A stretch of DNA of 32,813 nt. Source: JAKZSU01 sp047517485 (GTDB taxonomy: Bacteria; Pseudomonadota; Alphaproteobacteria; UBA7887). Within the stretch, counting starts at the first letter, position 1. Each line of letters begins with the position of its first letter. The stretch is from NCBI GenBank assembly GCA_047517485.1, contig JAKZSU010000136.1, forward strand, positions 1-32,813, written 5' to 3'. Both the position numbers and the translations under genes were made by a program. This document shows, piece after piece, positions 1 to 8,288 of the stretch. The notes beneath the pieces were generated by a model that searched no databases, was not told the DNA's origin, and was given only the letters and a program-made list of their open reading frames with translations.

Positions 1-1
1 C

Positions 2-113
2 AGTTTCGCCTGGCGCTACAACCGGCGCTATCAACTCGAAACCATGATCCCGCGTTTCGTCCATAGCGCCGCACGCACCGAGCCCATGCCCTATCGCCTC
101 CTCATCGCCGGAT
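2..113 (+). CDS. IS1595-family (ISXO2-like) transposase, C-terminal fragment
   Basis: The window opens inside an open frame of 36 codons that ends in TGA at 111-113. The readable peptide contains FAWRYNRRYQ, then an Arg-Thr-x-Pro-Met-Pro-Tyr-Arg-Leu-Leu run close to the stop. From memory this resembles the end of IS1595/ISXO2-type DDE transposases, which carry a WRYNRR-like motif and a MPYRLL-like tail. The rest of the gene lies outside the window. No inverted repeat is evident after the stop. The opposing symporter gene starts making sense within a few bases of it, so the element's right end may have been lost by deletion. A different DDE transposase family is the main alternative. Confidence 0.55.
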
Positions 114-666
114 GACTTTCAAGGATAAGCAGGAAAAGAATTGGCGAGATCTTGCGTGCCCGAGGCTCGAAACCGGTGGCGAATGTTTCCGCGAAACGAC
201 GCACCACCAGGCCGAGAAGGGCCGGGATCGTGACGATGAGAAAGACGCTGATCGCGGTCCGCGCGATCGACACATCGGCGCCCGCCTCGCCGGCCATGAA
301 GTGGGTGTGCGAAAACACGACGATGATCGGAATTGTGACGACGCTCAACAGGCTGACGACAGCGGTAAGCGAAATCGACAGCGCCACGTCGCCACGCCCG
401 AAGGCGGTGAGGATATTGGACGTCACACCCCCTGGCGCCGCGGCGATGATCATGACGCCGAGCGCGAGTTCGGGCTGCAACGGCCACACGCTGACGAGCA
501 CGAAGGCCACGACCGGCAACAGCACCATTTGCGACAGGGCGCCGACGAAAAAATCGCGCGGCCGCGTCGCGACACGTGCGAAATCGTCGAACGTCAGCCC
601 GAGGCCGAGCGCGAACATGATGAATGCCAGCACAATCGGCAATACGACGTCGGTTACAATTCCCAC
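91..666 (-). pseudogene. Bile acid:sodium symporter (BASS/SBF) family protein, truncated at the C-terminus
   Basis: The reading frame starts at GTG 666, five bases behind an AGGGG ribosome-binding site, and gives 191 residues rich in membrane helices. An APGGVTSNILT motif near residue 80 is characteristic of the SBF/BASS family of sodium-coupled organic anion carriers in the inner membrane. Family members are usually about 290-330 residues with around ten helices; this one stops after roughly half to two thirds of that. The last eight or so residues (SHPAMRRR) are antisense to the transposase tail at 91-113, so the native 3' end has been replaced by IS-derived sequence. The product is probably non-functional. 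The native substrate cannot be told. The gene lies just downstream of the group II intron, and 667-895 between them would hold its promoter; no clear box is visible there. Confidence 0.75.
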
Positions 667-934
667 GGAAACCCCTGTCTCGCCCCCAGCCCGTTAGACC
701 ATCGAATCCAACCGGACCGCCGTTGCGGATTTTTCGCTTGGCGGCGGTGCCACGATCGTGCCTCCCCCGACCGCCGATCCGCCTAACGACCGTATCGGCT
801 TCGGCGCCCGACGAAAAGCCCGGCGCACGAGGCCCAGGGCGGGTCCGTCCGAATCCATCCCGGTTCGGCGGCCGGGACGACAAGTTCACCAATTTGTCGA
901 GTCGCCCGGGGGAATCTCACCCCCAGGCGCTCCT

Positions 935-969
935 AGAACCGTACGTGAACCTCTCAGCTCATACGGCTC
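935..969 (-). ncRNA. Group II intron domain V
   Basis: Read on the minus strand, the 35-nt segment begins GAGCCGTATG and ends TACGGTTCT. It folds into an 8-bp lower stem containing the catalytic AGC triad, a two-base CG bulge on the 3' side, a 6-bp upper stem and a GAGA (GNRA) tetraloop. This is the canonical shape of the catalytic core hairpin of group II introns. It lies only a few bases past the stop codon of the maturase gene and is followed by a GC-rich hairpin fitting domain VI, so the intron looks structurally competent at its 3' end. Confidence 0.9.
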
Positions 970-976
970 CCGATGT

Positions 977-2218
977 TCAGCCGTTTCCATGACATAGCTG
1001 CCAGTGGGCAAAGAGAGTTGGAGTGGTGCGGCGAAGCCGGTCAAACCAGTCTCTCGCTCCCTTGGTCTTGCGACGCAGCCGCTTGAACTTGCGGCGTGCC
1101 CAGCGAATGACATAGAGGTCGATCCTCTTGAGCGTCGGACGTAACTCAGTCCGATAGAAGTTGCCGAAGTAGTTGATCCAGCCGCGGATATGCCTGTTGG
1201 CAATCTCAGCCAGATCTTCCAGGGCTTTGTCGCTGCGCAAGTGAAGCATCCAGCGCCGGATGGTCCGGCTCATGGCCTTCAACGCTTTTCGACTAGCCGC
1301 AGGCAGGAAACCGTGCGTGTGGATACGACCGTGCCACATCGTCTTCCGTGCCCGGAATGTAAATCCCAGGAAATCAAAAGACGTATGAGCATAGTCGCCT
1401 CGCCGGTTCGCATCCTTGCAATAGACGATCTTCGTCTTCTCGGGATGCAGTTCCAGCCTGCATGTCGCAAAGCGATGCCGCAACGCACGGCGCAACGCTT
1501 GCGCCGCCTCGGCGCTCTTGCAGTGACAAACGATGTCGTCCGCATAACGCTCGAACGGGATGTGCGGATACTTCCGCGCCATCCACACGTCGAACGCATA
1601 GTGCAGGAACAAGTTTGCCAGCAGGGGGCTCATGACCCCACCTTGCGGCGTCCCGGCCCTACGCGGTACGACACGGCTATCTTCCATTTGAACGGGCACC
1701 TTCAAGTAACGCTCGATGTAGAGCAGCACCCAGCGACAGTCCGTATGGTGGCGGACGGCCTTGAGCAACAGCTCCCAATCGATGCTGTCGAAGTAGCCTT
1801 TGACGTCAATGTCGAGCACGAAGTCATACCGCCAGCAGCGCTGACGGGCCTGACGCACGGCATCGATCGCCGATCGACCGGGCCTGTAGCCATAGGAATC
1901 GACATGAAACACCGGTTCCAAACGCGGCTCCAGGTTGCGGCGGACGACTTCCTGAGCAATGCGATCGGCGACCGTCGGAATGCCCAACGGGCGCGTACCG
2001 CCATCGGCTTTTGGAATATCGACCCGTCGCACCGGCAACGGAAAATAACTCCCCGAAGACAGTCGGTTCCAGAGCTTGTAGAGGTTGTTCGAAAGATCAG
2101 CCTCAAAGTCCGCAATCGACTGCCCATCTACGCCAGCCGCTCCCCGGTTGGCCTTCACACGCTTGAAGGCTTCCCAGACGTCTTTCTTAGAGATATCGAA
2201 CGGCTTTGCCTCGTCCAC
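977..2218 (-). CDS. ltrA: Group II intron reverse transcriptase/maturase
   Basis: This 413-residue protein copies the intron RNA into DNA and assists its splicing. Visible RT motifs are RPLGIPTVADRIAQ (near 76-89), DSYGYRPGRSA (107-117), LDIDVKGYFDSI (135-146), GTPQGGVMSPLLANLF (189-204) and the catalytic YADD at 225-228. A maturase (X/thumb) region follows, with RHIRGWINYFGNFYR in its second half. The protein ends soon after this basic region with no HNH endonuclease domain, as in compact bacterial intron classes (class E or a relative is my guess). Translation starts at GTG 2218, five bases after AGGAGG. All key residues are intact and there is no frameshift, so the intron may be active. 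Confidence 0.95.
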   Translation of the reverse strand: MDEAKPFDISKKDVWEAFKRVKANRGAAGVDGQSIADFEADLSNNLYKLWNRLSSGSYFPLPVRRVDIPKADGGTRPLGIPTVADRIAQEVVRRNLEPRLEPVFHVDSYGYRPGRSAIDAVRQARQRCWRYDFVLDIDVKGYFDSIDWELLLKAVRHHTDCRWVLLYIERYLKVPVQMEDSRVVPRRAGTPQGGVMSPLLANLFLHYAFDVWMARKYPHIPFERYADDIVCHCKSAEAAQALRRALRHRFATCRLELHPEKTKIVYCKDANRRGDYAHTSFDFLGFTFRARKTMWHGRIHTHGFLPAASRKALKAMSRTIRRWMLHLRSDKALEDLAEIANRHIRGWINYFGNFYRTELRPTLKRIDLYVIRWARRKFKRLRRKTKGARDWFDRLRRTTPTLFAHWQLCHGNG

Positions 2219-2776
2219 AGGTTCCTCCTGTCACCAGTTGACCAGTGGCCTCGGCTGAACAACGCAGCCCCTTTGGTCCAATCCCATTACAGGACCTTCA
2301 TCCCTACTACGGGCTGCTCCGCCCCTGTGCTCCGCATCGGTACTCTAGCCCTCGTGGTTGTCGCCACTTGAGACGTCTCCCTTTGCATCGGAACGACAGG
2401 TTCTCACGTTCCGTACGAAAGCCTGGTTGAGAGTCGCGCCACCTACATGCCGGATGCCGCTCGGGCAGACTTCAGGACAGCCCCCGAACTGATCCCGGAG
2501 GAAGGGTCACCCCCCGGTTCTGACATCGTCTAATCCGCTTTCGACACTTCAGAAGTGGTTCGCTTACGCTCGCCTCTCTCAACCGTGCTTGCCGGGATCA
2601 GTGTCCCGACTTTTCCGCAACGCTCACTACCATGGCTTTTGACCACAGCAGCTTGCGGCAGCTTGGGATCAGCTCCTGATCGCCGAACCCGAAGGGCCCT
2701 CCTTCATCTCTCATACAGTTGCGCACCGCCGTGTGGACCGGCGATACTCGTGACACACTACCCACTGCAGACATAC

Positions 2777-2799
2777 AGGCCCCTGAGTCAAACGGGCCT
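2777..2799 (-). terminator. Hairpin downstream of the hydrolase gene, possible terminator
   Basis: AGGCCC and GGGCCT form a perfect 6-bp stem around an 11-base loop, 44 bases after the hydrolase stop codon and about 19 bases before the proposed intron 5' end. On the minus strand no T-run follows; a short ATTTTA lies on the other side, so if it terminates at all it may work better for plus-strand transcripts. Some group II introns (class C) insert beside terminator hairpins, which is why it is recorded, but this intron is not clearly class C. Confidence 0.3.
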
Positions 2800-2842
2800 A
2801 TTTTACTACATCGCGCGTATTCAAGTCAGCCGCGTGAGCTTT

Positions 2843-3694
2843 CTATAGACCCATCGTGTCTTGCAGAAACTTCAGAAGGCGCTCTCTCGCGTCGTCTCTT
2901 GCACTTGTGTCCGAAGCAACCGTTCCAATCGGCGTCCTTTGAATGCCCCTGATCGGCAGATCGAACGAGTGGTGCACGCCGGGATAGATCTTGATTTGCG
3001 GCGGCACTATGCCTTCATGTATTCCGACCATCATAGTGGCAAGGTTGACGACGCCTTGGCACCCGGACACGGGTGTAATGTCATCTTCCGAACCAATCAG
3101 AATCAGGATAGGCACGTAATATTCGCGTGTCAGCCCGAAGAACGTGCAGTGCGGGTAAAACGCGATGCCGGCGGCGATTTTTCCGATTGCCTCCTTCCCA
3201 TCCAAGGTAATCAATATGACGCCTCCGCCCTGCGACATGCCGATCAGGGCGATCTTGTCGTCCGCGACGAACGGGAGACCCCGCAAAAAATCGACCGCGC
3301 CGTATACATCGTGCTGTCGCTCAAGGTAGCCCTTGCCCCTTATGCATGATGCGTACCAAGCCGCCCTTTCCGTGATGCCTCGGCTGCCGTGTGAATCGAC
3401 GATCAGCGTCACGAAGCCACGCGCGTTGAGCCAGGCGGCGTGCTCGTTGAGACCGCGCCAGGGCGTTGCATAGCTCTCGCGCTCCAGGCCGGTGCAGCCA
3501 TGGAGAAAAATGACGGTCGGGTACGGTCCATCTTCTCTCGGTCCCGCGAGATAAGCGGTGATCTCAGTATTCGAAGTGTCCGTGTTGGTGAATGTGATCT
3601 TCTCACCGCCACCGCCGCCCGTGCCCGTGCCCGTGCAGGCGACGACCGCCAACATCGCGACGGACATCGCCAAAACGGCAGGATAGCTGTTCAT
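2843..3694 (-). CDS. Dienelactone hydrolase-family (alpha/beta hydrolase) lipoprotein
   Basis: This 283-residue protein starts at ATG 3694, which has GGGGAGG seven bases upstream; an in-frame ATG at 3721 lacks such a site. The N-terminus is a lipoprotein signal with a lipobox ending VVAC at Cys20, followed by a Gly/Thr linker, so it is probably anchored to the periplasmic face of a membrane. The fold is alpha/beta hydrolase of the DLH type: the oxyanion-side HGCTG near 65-69, nucleophile elbow GMSQGGG with Ser154, acid GSEDD at 201-205 and catalytic His in HHSFD at 241-245. Classical dienelactone hydrolases use Cys as nucleophile; here it is Ser, so an esterase or lipase-like activity is more likely. 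Substrate unknown. GC content is lower than in the later operons. Confidence 0.85.
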   Translation of the reverse strand: MNSYPAVLAMSVAMLAVVACTGTGTGGGGGEKITFTNTDTSNTEITAYLAGPREDGPYPTVIFLHGCTGLERESYATPWRGLNEHAAWLNARGFVTLIVDSHGSRGITERAAWYASCIRGKGYLERQHDVYGAVDFLRGLPFVADDKIALIGMSQGGGVILITLDGKEAIGKIAAGIAFYPHCTFFGLTREYYVPILILIGSEDDITPVSGCQGVVNLATMMVGIHEGIVPPQIKIYPGVHHSFDLPIRGIQRTPIGTVASDTSARDDARERLLKFLQDTMGL

Positions 3695-4297
3695 GACAAG
3701 CCTCCCCTTGAGAAAGTACATCCAGGCGTCTAGTCGCTGTCAAGGAGCGGTAATGATAGGAGGTAGTTGGGCGCGGTCCCATGGATTGAAACAAATCACT
3801 CTGATCGCGACTGTCGTTTAGCTATCACGACAAGGATTCAACGGTCGCCCGACCGCCCGCCGTAGCGCTCCGACTGAGTCATCATCGCGCGCGGAGCCAT
3901 GGGTCAGTCACTTTGGGAGTTGGCTACAAATACCCTAAACGCCGCCGGCAGAAAGGTTTAGCGCCTGTGTTGCGTCGATCGGTTGAGGTGGCAGGACATA
4001 CGTGGACAAGTCCGCAGATTTGATTCGCTTCGCCTCCAACTCGGCGCGTCAATTTGCCGGGGCGATCCCGACCTTGGCAGCCTTATCTGCCCGCTATTCG
4101 CTGGTCGATGCGGTGCTTGCCGAGTTCGAATTGCGCCGCCATTTCGAAGGCGCGCAGGATCGAGTCCGTTTAGCGCGTTCCACGAAACTTCGTTTGGTGG
4201 CACCATACAAAAGGATGAAACGCACCAGGCAAGACGTGCTCTAGAGCCTGTATAGACACCATGGCGTCGGTTCATTCCGTGGATAGAGGGTCTTTGA
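3695..4297. other. Intergenic stretch between the divergent hydrolase and caspase-locus genes
   Basis: About 600 bases separate the hydrolase start from the first caspase-locus gene. The stretch should contain the promoters of both transcripts, but no convincing -35/-10 pair or operator was found. It contains one weak small-ORF candidate (4002-4244) and a 10-bp palindrome GCTCTAGAGC at about 4238-4247. No tRNA or known RNA motif was recognised. Confidence 0.5.
4002..4244 (+). CDS. Small hypothetical protein or gene remnant
   Basis: A GTG-initiated frame of 80 codons with a weak GGCAGG about six bases upstream. The first 55 residues look like a plausible amphipathic helical protein (Ala/Leu-rich with regularly spaced Arg and Glu); the last 25 are strongly basic. 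I do not recognise a family. Two other frames are also open across this stretch, so chance is a serious alternative. If real it could be a first gene or regulator of the caspase locus, which starts 53 bases later. Confidence 0.22.
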   Translation: MDKSADLIRFASNSARQFAGAIPTLAALSARYSLVDAVLAEFELRRHFEGAQDRVRLARSTKLRLVAPYKRMKRTRQDVL

Positions 4298-5743
4298 GTG
4301 AACGGCAGGTTCGACATCGAGACGCCGCTTTACGACACCGGCTGTGACGGCGTCGCGTTGAGCGACTTTCGTCTGTTGGTCGAGGGCGGGCGCTACCCTG
4401 ATGGCGGCGCGGACAATTCGCTGCACCGGCGTCTGGCGGCGTTCGTCGCCGGGCGCGGCGGCGAGCGCCGGGACCGGCCGATTTATGAACTCTGCCACTT
4501 CGTCGTCGCGCTGGCGGCGCGCGGCATGGCCTCGGAGGGCGAGCGGATCCGACTGCTGCTTGGTCTCGATCCGGTTACACCGAGGTCGGTGCGCGAAGCC
4601 GTCGATGGCGAGCTGGCGCATGGCGACGGTGAAGAACAATTTGTCACCCACCCCCGACGCGCGCCATTTCTTTTCGCGGTTCATGAATTCCTCGCCCAGA
4701 TGGAGGGCTGCCTCTATTACGGCGAATTGAACGATGTCTTCGAACGCATGCTCGCCGACGGCGGCGGCGAAGCGGCGATCCGCGAGGCCAGCAACGCCAT
4801 CGCCAGGCGTCTTGCGCAGTATCGCCGCGCCCATTTCGATTGGGCCGCGAACGCCCAGGCTTTCACCGCCCTGTCGCAGTTCCTCGGCGCGCGCGCGGGC
4901 GAGGCACACTGGCGGATCGACGACGATGCGGTCTATGAATTTTGGCGCGAGCGCTCGACCAGCGGGCGGTTTCGCCAGTATCGCACCAGCTTCGATGCCT
5001 TTACCCGCCTGATGCGGGTGCTCGATCGGGCGGCACGGATGCGCGAAGCCGAACGCGCGCAGCCGCTAGGGCCCGATCATGACGCCGGCGAAATCGATCT
5101 CGCCGCCGCCGATGACGATGGCGACTGGGGGGAGGCAGAATGGCAGGACCCGCTGGCCTGTTTCGCCGATGAAGGCTTGCGGCGGATTAATTTATTCAAA
5201 ACCGCCAGCGAGCACAAGCCGCTGGAAGCGCTGATGCGCTACGGCCCCTACGCGCTCCGCCTGACCCACGCTATTATGCGCCTCGAATACTTTGCGCCGA
5301 TTCAGAGCGCGATCGGCAACGACTTGCGGGTGGGCCGGGGCGAGGCGTCGGTCGCCCGCCGCCTCGATCTGGCGGCCGCGCCGACCTACGGTGAGAAGAA
5401 GCGGCAGTTCGAGGATCTTCTGGAACATGTGAGGGCCCTGATGCGGGCGATGCTGCACATTGTCGGCTCAGCCGATTTGCCGACGGAAATATCGGCCGCC
5501 GCCGAGCAGACATTCAAGGCGATCCGGCGCAAGGGCTTTGAAGAGGCCGGCGACGGCGAGGCGGAACGGTGCGCGGCGTTCACAACCGCCGCCGAGAAAA
5601 TGCCGGCGATCGCCGATCACCTTCTCGGCTTCTTGAACCGACTCGATCATTTCGGTGGTCAAACAGTCTTGGATCAACAGTTCGAAACCGACAAGCGCCT
5701 GTTCGGCGACCAGTTTCGATTGCTTTATGGAAAATCGACATGA
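4298..5743 (+). CDS. Hypothetical protein, first coupled gene of the caspase locus
   Basis: A 481-residue protein starting at GTG 4298, about seven bases after a GAGGG ribosome-binding site. I do not recognise its family. It has no signal peptide or membrane helix and looks soluble, helical and cytoplasmic. A notable acidic stretch rich in Asp/Glu lies around residues 263-290 (EIDLAAADDDGDWGEAEWQD), separating an N-terminal part (1-255) from a C-terminal helical part (290-481). The stop codon overlaps the start of the next gene (ATGA at 5740-5743), so the two are translationally coupled and probably work in one complex. Codon use matches the neighbouring genes, which argues for a real gene. 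A cytoplasmic sensor or scaffold feeding the downstream membrane protein is a guess only. Confidence 0.75.
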   Translation: MNGRFDIETPLYDTGCDGVALSDFRLLVEGGRYPDGGADNSLHRRLAAFVAGRGGERRDRPIYELCHFVVALAARGMASEGERIRLLLGLDPVTPRSVREAVDGELAHGDGEEQFVTHPRRAPFLFAVHEFLAQMEGCLYYGELNDVFERMLADGGGEAAIREASNAIARRLAQYRRAHFDWAANAQAFTALSQFLGARAGEAHWRIDDDAVYEFWRERSTSGRFRQYRTSFDAFTRLMRVLDRAARMREAERAQPLGPDHDAGEIDLAAADDDGDWGEAEWQDPLACFADEGLRRINLFKTASEHKPLEALMRYGPYALRLTHAIMRLEYFAPIQSAIGNDLRVGRGEASVARRLDLAAAPTYGEKKRQFEDLLEHVRALMRAMLHIVGSADLPTEISAAAEQTFKAIRRKGFEEAGDGEAERCAAFTTAAEKMPAIADHLLGFLNRLDHFGGQTVLDQQFETDKRLFGDQFRLLYGKST

Positions 5744-6282
5744 CGGACTACCCTATGCCCACCGGAGCCGAAATGGCGACCCTCGAACGCACTTTGGGAG
5801 AGGACAAGATCGTGGACGCACTGCTGTCGCAAAATGAGAGCGACGAGACATCGCAACCGATAGCGGTCCGCCGCCTCTATGCCCAAGCGGTCGGCGAGGA
5901 CGCGATGACGGCGAACGAATTCGCCATGGCCTTGGCCGCCAGCCCGCCGCGCCGCGCCGCGTTTCAACGTATGTTGCGAAACCTCGCGGTGTATCATTTT
6001 CCCGCCGTCCGCGCCGCCGGCACCGAATGGGCGCCGCACCGCGAAATTGCCGGCTGCCATATCGATCTCGGCGAGGACGACGGCCAGCTGTTCGTGATCA
6101 TCGCGTTGCCCAGCGGCGCGGTCGACTCGCCAAAAACGCTCACCGTGATTGACGAGGCCGGTAACGGCCGTCGGGTGACGCTTCCGGAGGCGCTGCGCGG
6201 CGTGATCCATTTTCCGATTGTCGAAGACGAAGAGCTGGTGACCTTGCTGCGCAACCCTGAGTCCGAGGTCTTTCTCGCGTGA
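5740..6282 (+). CDS. Hypothetical protein, second coupled gene of the caspase locus
   Basis: A 180-residue soluble protein starting at ATG 5740, four bases overlapping the previous stop; the upstream frame is open further, but the ATGA overlap decides the start. Residues 1-90 are helical and polar. The second half (about 95-170) looks beta-rich, with REIAGCHIDL, QLFVIIALP and KTLTVID strands, and could be a small sandwich-type domain. No signal peptide, membrane helix or recognised motif. It ends in a GTGA overlap with the membrane-protein gene at 6279-6282. The unbroken coupling of three genes suggests fixed stoichiometry, for instance an adaptor or inhibitor of the Lon-like domain encoded next; that role is inference. 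Confidence 0.72.
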   Translation: MTDYPMPTGAEMATLERTLGEDKIVDALLSQNESDETSQPIAVRRLYAQAVGEDAMTANEFAMALAASPPRRAAFQRMLRNLAVYHFPAVRAAGTEWAPHREIAGCHIDLGEDDGQLFVIIALPSGAVDSPKTLTVIDEAGNGRRVTLPEALRGVIHFPIVEDEELVTLLRNPESEVFLA

Positions 6283-8288
6283 GGCGTATCGGCGTCTATA
6301 TATTGACCACCCGGGCGCCGGTACGGATCGAGGCGATCCACGCCCGCCGGGTACCGCCGCGCTCGGAAATCACCGTCGGCCAGGATTATTCCCAACGCCT
6401 TCCCGCGACCAAGGATTACGATCTTTTCGTCTCCAACGCCGGCCCGGTGGGCCAAGCCTTCGCCGTGCCGGCGGGGGACTGCTATCGCCTTCAGGTCGAC
6501 GCCGCCTTCGATGACGGCAACAGTTGGGAACTGGCTTGCTTTCTCGCCCACGCCCTGGCCCGACACGGCCGCTTCGCGGCGGCCGGCGATGATGTCGACG
6601 AGATTATCCTGGCCAGCGGCCGGGTCGATCTCGCCTTCGACGTGGGCGCCGTCGAGCATCTCAAGCTCAAGCTCGACGCGGCGCGCGAGACCATCGCGGG
6701 ATGGCACGGACAGGACGTGCCGGTGACGCTGATGCTGCCGGCGGCGAGCGCCGATGGCGCGTCGGCCGCGGACGGCGCCGAAACCGTGTTCTGCGCCGAC
6801 GTGGTCGCGTTGATGGATCATGTCGGTCTGCCCTGGAAGGCGCCCAAGGTGTCCGCAGCACGGCCGCTGATACGCCGGCTCACCAGGCCGAAGCGCTGGG
6901 CGGCCGCCGTGCTGGGAATCGTCGCGCTGGCGATCGTCGGCCTCGGCTATGGCCTGACGTCGCGTGACGCGGCGATGGAGTCCCATGCCACGGACCTTCT
7001 CGAAGGCCTCGATGCCCACGCGCAAGAGCGGACATTGCGGCTGGCTATGCTGCCTTTCCGGGACCTGGACTTTCCCATCGACGCCGACTTCGCCGACGGC
7101 ATAATCGCCGCGCTGGAGCGTGAATTGTTGCGCCGCGGCCGCCACGAGATCGTTGCCCGCGACACAATCGACGCGATCCTCGCCGACACCGCGCACCGCG
7201 AAGGCGGTTCGTTCCAGTACGCCTTGATCCCCAATTTACTTGCGCGCGCGCCAGAAATCGACGTCGTCATCCGAGGCCGGTTGCGACTGAGCGCGAGCGA
7301 GCCGGAGCTCTCCTTCCAGGCGATCGACCGCAACGGCAAATTGGTCGCGGCAAGCGGCGGTCAATCGATAACCTTGCGACCGTGTCCGGCGGACGCCGTT
7401 TGCGCGGCGCGGACTCTGGACCAGATCATCGATAGCTCGAGCCGCACCTTTCACGCCCAGGCGCCGGAATTGCACACACTCACCCTGGGCGGCGTGCGCT
7501 ATCAGGATAGCGGCCCGCAACCGCCCTTCGCCCGGTATCTCCAGCAACGCCTGGTCGATGCGCTCCGCCTTCGTTACGCCGACGCGGGGACGACCCTCGC
7601 CATCGGCGAGTTCGACTCCGCCGCGCCTCCCACCGAGCCGGGCACGGAGATGGTGCTGACCGGTGTGTATTGGGCTTTCGTCGACTTGATCGATCTGCGA
7701 CTGGCGTTGACCGAGCTCGATGGCAGCGCCCTGGTATGGCGCGGACAGCTGCGCCGCGATGGCTTCAACCAAGCCAATTTGCTGCCGCCGCGCGATCTTA
7801 GACGCTGGAGAGATTTTGACGGTCTCGGCCCGATCGCGTTCCAGCTGACCAGCGACCGCGGCGCCGACCCGGTCTATTGGATAGGAGAAGAGATCGATCT
7901 GATTATGCGCACCGATCGCGAGGCCTGGGTCTATTGCTTTTACGCCCAAGCCGACGGCAAAGTGCTGCAGAAATTTCCCAATCCGGCGTTCTGGAAGCGG
8001 GCATCGGAGCCGCGCCTCGACCCCGGCAAGGAGCATCGCGTGCCCGGCGATTCGACATATCCCTTCGACCTGGTGCTCGCCGAGCCGACCGGCCTGGAGA
8101 TGATCAAATGTTTCGCGGTATCGCGCGATGTCACCGATGAGCGGCCCGTGGCGCTGCAGGGGCGGGTATGGGCGCCGATCGACCCGGCGGTGGCCGCCCG
8201 CATGCCGGACATTTTCCGCGATTTGCCCAACGCCGCGATTTCGGAAGCCAGCATGGTGGTGACCGTGATGTCGCTTTCCGATCTTTAA
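6279..8288 (+). CDS. Membrane protein: Lon-like (S16) domain, TM helix, FlgO/TolB-like region, DUF4384
   Basis: A 669-residue protein starting at GTG 6279. Residues about 1-195 resemble a Lon peptidase domain: DGNSWELACFLAHAL places Ser82 where Lon has its catalytic Ser in DGPSAGxAM, and SGRV...LKLKLDAA places Lys131 where Lon has Lys in TGEI...LKEKLLAA, with identical spacing (18 residues) from SG/TG to Lys. A basic segment (IRRLTRPKR) precedes one membrane helix at 207-226, so the N-terminus should be cytoplasmic and the rest periplasmic. Residues 255-365 (LAMLPFRD, FADGIIAALEREL, HEIVARDTID) resemble FlgO/TolB-N domains and 400-495 may be a second copy. Residues 535-618 match DUF4384 (GEEIDLIMRTDREAWVYCF, FPNP), often found with caspases. 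Peptidase activity is unproven; the domain could be degenerate. No ATPase domain is present. Confidence 0.78.
   Translation: MRRIGVYILTTRAPVRIEAIHARRVPPRSEITVGQDYSQRLPATKDYDLFVSNAGPVGQAFAVPAGDCYRLQVDAAFDDGNSWELACFLAHALARHGRFAAAGDDVDEIILASGRVDLAFDVGAVEHLKLKLDAARETIAGWHGQDVPVTLMLPAASADGASAADGAETVFCADVVALMDHVGLPWKAPKVSAARPLIRRLTRPKRWAAAVLGIVALAIVGLGYGLTSRDAAMESHATDLLEGLDAHAQERTLRLAMLPFRDLDFPIDADFADGIIAALERELLRRGRHEIVARDTIDAILADTAHREGGSFQYALIPNLLARAPEIDVVIRGRLRLSASEPELSFQAIDRNGKLVAASGGQSITLRPCPADAVCAARTLDQIIDSSSRTFHAQAPELHTLTLGGVRYQDSGPQPPFARYLQQRLVDALRLRYADAGTTLAIGEFDSAAPPTEPGTEMVLTGVYWAFVDLIDLRLALTELDGSALVWRGQLRRDGFNQANLLPPRDLRRWRDFDGLGPIAFQLTSDRGADPVYWIGEEIDLIMRTDREAWVYCFYAQADGKVLQKFPNPAFWKRASEPRLDPGKEHRVPGDSTYPFDLVLAEPTGLEMIKCFAVSRDVTDERPVALQGRVWAPIDPAVAARMPDIFRDLPNAAISEASMVVTVMSLSDL

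Larger units (their letters stand above)
896..2758 (-). mobile_element. Group II intron (retroelement) with its RT/maturase gene
   Basis: On the minus strand this stretch carries the parts of a bacterial group II intron in order: about 540 bases of structured 5' RNA (domains I to IV start), an RT/maturase ORF, domain V, a domain VI-like GC hairpin (about 902-930) and a terminal AC. The proposed 5' end is GTGTG at 2758, matching the GUGYG start rule; the proposed 3' end is C896, with C901 as an alternative. Both ends are inferences, and a start a few tens of bases further upstream is possible. About 1.86 kb is a normal size for introns whose protein lacks an endonuclease domain. It sits between the hydrolase gene (stop at 2843) and the symporter remnant, on their strand, and disrupts no visible ORF. 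Confidence 0.8.

Noticed and set aside
119..892. A 257-codon minus-strand frame across the symporter gene
   Set aside because: Arg/Gly-rich shadow; the symporter frame is the one with membrane helices and the APGG motif.
2245..2952. Three plus-strand frames upstream of the maturase gene
   Set aside because: They are antisense to the structured 5' part of the group II intron and read as Ser/Pro/Arg-rich sequence without a known family.
5569..5739. 57-codon upstream extension of the 180-residue protein gene
   Set aside because: It is only the out-of-frame reading of the previous gene; the ATGA overlap at 5740 is the natural start.
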